Positions 60,467 to 64,000 of a DNA stretch of 64,000 nucleotides are shown here, piece after piece. This DNA comes from Gaeumannomyces sp. JS-464. Its lineage: Eukaryota; Ascomycota; Sordariomycetes; Magnaporthales; Magnaporthaceae. The notes beneath the pieces are model-generated. The model made no database searches. It worked only from the letters and a program-made list of their open reading frames with translations, and was not told the DNA's origin. The stretch covers positions 12,605,501-12,669,500 of the forward strand of contig NGZR01000001.1 of NCBI GenBank assembly GCA_002197995.1, given 5' to 3'. The position numbers and the translations under genes are program-made. How positions within the stretch are numbered: the stretch's first letter is position 1; every line of letters begins with the position of its first letter.

Positions 60467-62014
60467 TTAGATAGACGAGGCAGACTCGAACGAGTCGCCG
60501 TGGACCGGATCCTCCGCGAGGAACATATTCGGGAACTGCGCTGACTCCAGCCCGTGATTGTTCTGGTCATTCTCGTCACCGTCCTCTTCATCGTACTCTT
60601 GGTACTCCTCAGCATATTGCTGATTCCCGGCATCGAAAGTTAGCGTCAAGGGCAAAAAAATCGCTGAGTGGTGGGTAAAGGGGGCGTGCCATCCGGCTTG
60701 GGCACTGACCTCGGAGCCCTCGCCATCCTCCTCGTCATAATACTCGTCCTGCGCATCGACATCTAGGTCGTGCTCGTGGCCGTGGCCGTGGTCGTCGTCG
60801 TGCTGGTCCTGGTGGGTCGCATAGATTGGCCCATCGACGTCAACAATCTCGCCCTCGGCATCTTGGTCGCTATCCTCCACATCGGAGGTCTCCACTGACT
60901 GTGCGATGACCTGCGTGGCCTTAGTGGCGGCGGCACGACGCGGCTTGGTCTTGCGCGTGGTCCCGGGACGGTACTCATCGTCACCATCCAGGTCGAGGGG
61001 TCGGCCTCGTCCTGCTCCTCGATCTTGACGCGCTTGGGAGAGCCCGAAGGGCCAGCGACGACGGCAGCGCCACGCTTTCTGTTGGACCTCTGGGCGGCGG
61101 GAGAGGCAGTGGCGACCCCTCCTGAGGTCGAGATCTCAACCGGGGTCTTAATCCGGGAAGACGCGTTACCGAAACTCTGAAGAGCATCCACCGCATCCGG
61201 AAGGTTGAACTTCCGGTGGGGGAGCTTCTCAGAGTAACTGACGTTTCGAACCTCGAAAGGGTCGCCATGCTCGTCCGCCCTGACCTGGCCGCGGACCTTG
61301 GAATCGCACTGGGCCTTTTGGCCAGGCTTGGGAATCGGCGGCGGGACCATATGTCCCTCCGCAATTAGCTGAACTCGGAGCCGTGCAAACGCCTGGTGAA
61401 GGGCACCGGGAGTCGAACCAGGGTGCAGGCGATGAGCGATGTGGTTCCAGGGCAGATCGATGCTATGTCGGTAGGCCTCGTACACGATGTGGAGGACAAG
61501 CATCTCATACATCCTGGGCTCTAATGATTACGCAAATGGTTAGCAGGTATAAAGGGAAATGAGCGGCAGGTACAAGAATAGAAGAGGACTTACGCTTCCA
61601 GGAGATCAGGCTCCGACCCTCTTGGCGGCCGTTGCGCGACTTCTCCTCCTCAGTGGGAGGAATGTGGGTGTATTCGCGGTCCGGGGCCTTACCCTTCTTC
61701 CGCGCGCTCGCACTCCCGGCCGTTGTCGTCACCTCAGAAGATGTTAGGGTGATGACGGGTTGGACAGCAGCTGATACGCCTCCGGTTCGGCTTGGTCCCG
61801 CCTCTGGCTCCGACGAGACCGGAGTCTGCGCGGCCCTGGGACGGTGAGGGGCCGGCTTCTTCTTGGCGACACCCTGACTCTGACTCTTGGGCGCCTCCGC
61901 GCGCTGGTTGTTGTTCATCGAAGCTCCGCTGCTAGAGGCTTCGGCGGTGGTTCCTCGGGCGCGTGCCTTGTTGGGGCGGTTGACGGGCGTGAAGCTCTTG
62001 CTTGGGGACACCAT
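60467..62014 (-). CDS. Myb/SANT-like acidic nuclear protein (frame-broken)
   Basis: Exons are 62014-61594, 61520-60710 and 60619-60467. The first intron has GTAAGT...ATTAG ends. The second intron (60709-60620) has GTCAGT...ATCAG ends and is in frame. The N-terminus is disordered and basic (SPSKSFTPVNRPNKARARGT). Residues from the start of exon 2 resemble a Myb-like helix bundle (MLVLHIVYEAYRHSIDLPWN, HIAHRLHPGSTPGALHQAFARLRVQL). Such modules are common in uncharacterised fungal chromatin proteins. A nuclear-localisation-like RKRG...KRVKIEEQDEADP stretch follows, then a strongly acidic tail (DVEDSDQDAEGEIVDVDG; EEYQEYDEEDGDENDQNNHG). One base is missing near 60997-61000 (C run) between DEADP and DLDGDDEYRPGTTRK. 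Correcting it gives 1386 nt and 461 aa. The function is unknown, and the DNA-binding assignment is an inference. Confidence 0.7.
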
Positions 62015-63840
62015 CTTGAAAGAGTGAGTTGCAAGTATGTTCGTGCTAGAAAAGCGACTCAAAGTTGAACGAGACAAATGCGGTCTCGAAATAGTCAAGG
62101 CGGATCGGGATGAAAGAGCTTGTGAAGGACAGAAATAGCCGAGGAGGATAGACGACCGAGGAAAATTCTGGCTAGAATAGCGAAGAGCCAAAGATAATGG
62201 ATGGATGGTCGGCTGGTCAGAGAGATAGTAGTAAAGCCGAAGACGAAGACGATGAATGGTTGAAGGTCCCGTCGAAAACTAGAGGCCAAAGGCGATGTAT
62301 GGAAATGAATAGTGTGCCGCAATGCAGGATTGAGAAGTCCGAGACCAGGTCTAGAAAGAGAGTTGTAGAAGGCACCGTTGATAGAGCGCTCCTATAGATA
62401 GAGCAGCGCGCGTCAAGATATTGAAAGAAAATAGGCAGAGAATGAAGACTCTAAGGGCAGGGTAGCCAGTCGAAGAGAAAAGTCGAGATCGAAGCTGCGA
62501 AGATAGGGCGCCGAGGCGAGAAGGTCACTGCCAATGCAGCGCGCGTCTGGCTAGCGACGAAGAGAAAGGTGCGTAGATATAGAGAAAAGAATGCCCGTCG
62601 TCCTTGTTGCTAGAGCGAGAGACGAAGCTGGAGTTTTTGAGCGTGAGTTGGGGTCCGGGATGCGAAGTTTGTGATGACAGGCAAGAAGGAATAGGCAAGT
62701 GACAGTTATCTCGGCAGTCAACGGGCAAGCAGCCCCAAGTTGGAGATTGTGTCCAAGCTAACTCAGAGTTGACTGGAAGCGGGGAGATCAGTCTTCAGTC
62801 GTTGTGCGCGCGTTTCTGAAGAAGGGATGGAAAACGAGAGGGGGAAGAGTGGTGGAGGAGAGGGTGAAGGAGAGTGGGAGAGAGCGAGGAGGAGGAGGAA
62901 GAGGAGGAAGTGGGAGACAAAAAAAATTGGGGAGGCAGACGCGACAGAGGGCTCTAGGAAACGAGCCACAATAACGCGCGCTCGAGGTGGGGCATTGGTA
63001 GATATCAGATGGAATAGATGCTGAATAGCAACAATAGGAGCTAACGCTCCGGGAAGACATGGGGCAAACGAGCAGAGCAGCCGGCAGCCCTCAAAGGTTG
63101 CAGAGGAGCCGCTGGCAGGTAACGCCCCTCATCCTCGACTTGCCACGTGCCCCAGAGGGTAGGAGGGCATTTGCCCTCATCTCCATGGCAGCACGGTATT
63201 GTGCGCATGGAAATGGAGCCTTCCTCAACCCCAACCTACTTCGTCCAGAAAGTGGGACAACAGCAGGCAAAAGTAAAGCATTGGAGAGAGCAAAACAGGC
63301 AGAGAGCAAGATTGGATTAGACAGACTGTAGCAGTTGGGGGTGCAGATAGCCAAACGCACGCCTACCTGTATGTCACTTCTTGTGAGGTGGCCGAGGAGG
63401 AGGGCGCATGCTCGCTGTGCATCCGGGGCCGAGCCCTGCAGGACCCTGCCTCTACCACTGAAAGACGATGAAGCCTCCGCCACTTTGGTAGAGCAGAGAT
63501 TTGAAACTGGCCACACTGGTGATATTTTATTTCATGTCCCTCTTTTTGGGCACATGATTCCCCCCACACCACTACTTGAGGTGCGGCTATCTGAAAGACA
63601 GTGAGAGATCGGTATCTGCAGAAACAGTTCAAGAGAGGAGGTAGAGAAGAGTAGACAGAAACAGAGAAACCACACTGGCGGGATCCTCCCAGGACGCTCA
63701 TCCTGGTGGCACTGAGATACCAAGACTATCCCCTCGGTTCCACCCACATCAACACCATGTCTGCATTCCTCAACTCCACTGCGGTTCCGACTCCAGAAAC
63801 CCGCATTTAAAATTCCAACATGTCCTCCACCGGGCTTGCC
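62015..63840. promoter_or_regulatory. Upstream region of the Myb-like gene; no gene recognised
   Basis: A purine-rich block on the plus strand (62820-62930, AGGAGG-type) is a CT tract relative to the leftward Myb-like gene about 800 nt away, consistent with a promoter pyrimidine tract. The remaining open frames are low complexity or short. Confidence 0.45.
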
Positions 63841-64000
63841 CTAGCAAGAGCCCATAGGCTTGGTCTGACGCTGGGAGTCCCGAACTATCGAAGACTCATC
63901 AAGAAAGATCATGGGCACCGAATGCATCGGTGATGGTGGAGGCTGGACAGAGACCACAATCTTGTCCTTACCGAGTCCTCCGAGTTTCTTGGCCACCTTG
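63841..64000 (-). CDS. Possible 3' end of a gene running off the window
   Basis: A minus-strand frame is open from the window edge to TAG at 63843-63841 (52 codons). It reads KVAKKLGGLGKDKIVVSVQP and then PPPSPMHSVPMIFLDESSI. It could be the C-terminus of a gene continuing beyond 64000, but it is too short to identify and may be chance. Confidence 0.2.
   Translation of the reverse strand, partial: KVAKKLGGLGKDKIVVSVQPPPSPMHSVPMIFLDESSIVRDSQRQTKPMGSC

Noticed and set aside
61400..61425. A GGTTCGACTCC sequence resembling a tRNA T-arm
   Set aside because: It is the codon string for HPGSTPG within the Myb-like gene. No acceptor stem, D-arm or anticodon arm surrounds it.

Overview
This window looks like a contig from a filamentous ascomycete (Pezizomycotina, probably Sordariomycetes; this placement is an inference from gene content and style, not from a phylogeny). 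The support is eukaryotic genes split by short introns of about 50-150 nt with GTRAGT-type donors, GC-rich coding sequence, pyrimidine-rich promoters, TACCTAGGTA-type intergenic palindromes, and fungal families such as a Zn(II)2Cys6 regulator, a multipass MHYT-domain protein, Get5 and TYW4/Ppm2. No rRNA, tRNA, CRISPR array or intact transposon was recognised.

Layout, left to right: a two-module AAA+ ATPase (-, 1.5-4.6 kb); TFIIH subunit Tfb1/p62 (-, 5.4-7.6 kb); mitochondrial 2-oxoglutarate dehydrogenase E1 (+, 9.2-12.4 kb), convergent with the WD40 iron-sulfur assembly factor Cia1 (-, 12.9-14.3 kb); an MHYT-domain membrane protein (+, 16.1-19.1 kb); mitochondrial FAD glycerol-3-phosphate dehydrogenase (+, 20.2-22.3 kb); an RGS-domain protein (-, 23.5-25.4 kb); a 6.5-kb stretch without a recognisable gene and with long homopolymers; a SUMO protease Ulp1 (-, 31.9-35.3 kb); a phenol-hydroxylase-like FAD monooxygenase (-, 36.7-39.0 kb); an unidentified protein of about 720 aa (+, 41.3-43.5 kb); an RS/His-rich glycine-zipper protein (-, 44.3-45.1 kb); TYW4/Ppm2 (-, 46.1-49.7 kb), divergent from Get5 (+, 50.1-50.8 kb); cofilin (-, 51.4 to about 52.6 kb); mitochondrial Hsp60 (-, 54.1-56.0 kb); a Zn2Cys6 transcription factor (+, 57.2-59.3 kb); and a Myb-like acidic nuclear protein (-, 60.5-62.0 kb). 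These are mostly unrelated single-copy housekeeping genes. I see no biosynthetic cluster or defence island.

The most striking feature is that about nine of the genes, including near-universal ones (OGDH E1, Hsp60, glycerol-3-phosphate dehydrogenase, Ulp1), are each interrupted by one or more 1-nt (in one case 2-nt) reading-frame breaks. In most of them, undoing the breaks makes the total coding length an exact multiple of three and gives family-typical sizes. Neighbours such as Tfb1, Cia1, Ppm2, Get5 and the monooxygenase are clean. Sequencing or assembly indels are the simplest explanation, but genuine decay in some genes (for example the 3' half of the Zn2Cys6 factor) is not excluded. The other items of interest are a degenerate first AAA module in the AAA+ ATPase, a probable GC-AG intron in the MHYT gene, a 78-nt in-frame intron carrying a stop in the RGS gene, and recurrent palindromic intergenic tracts.
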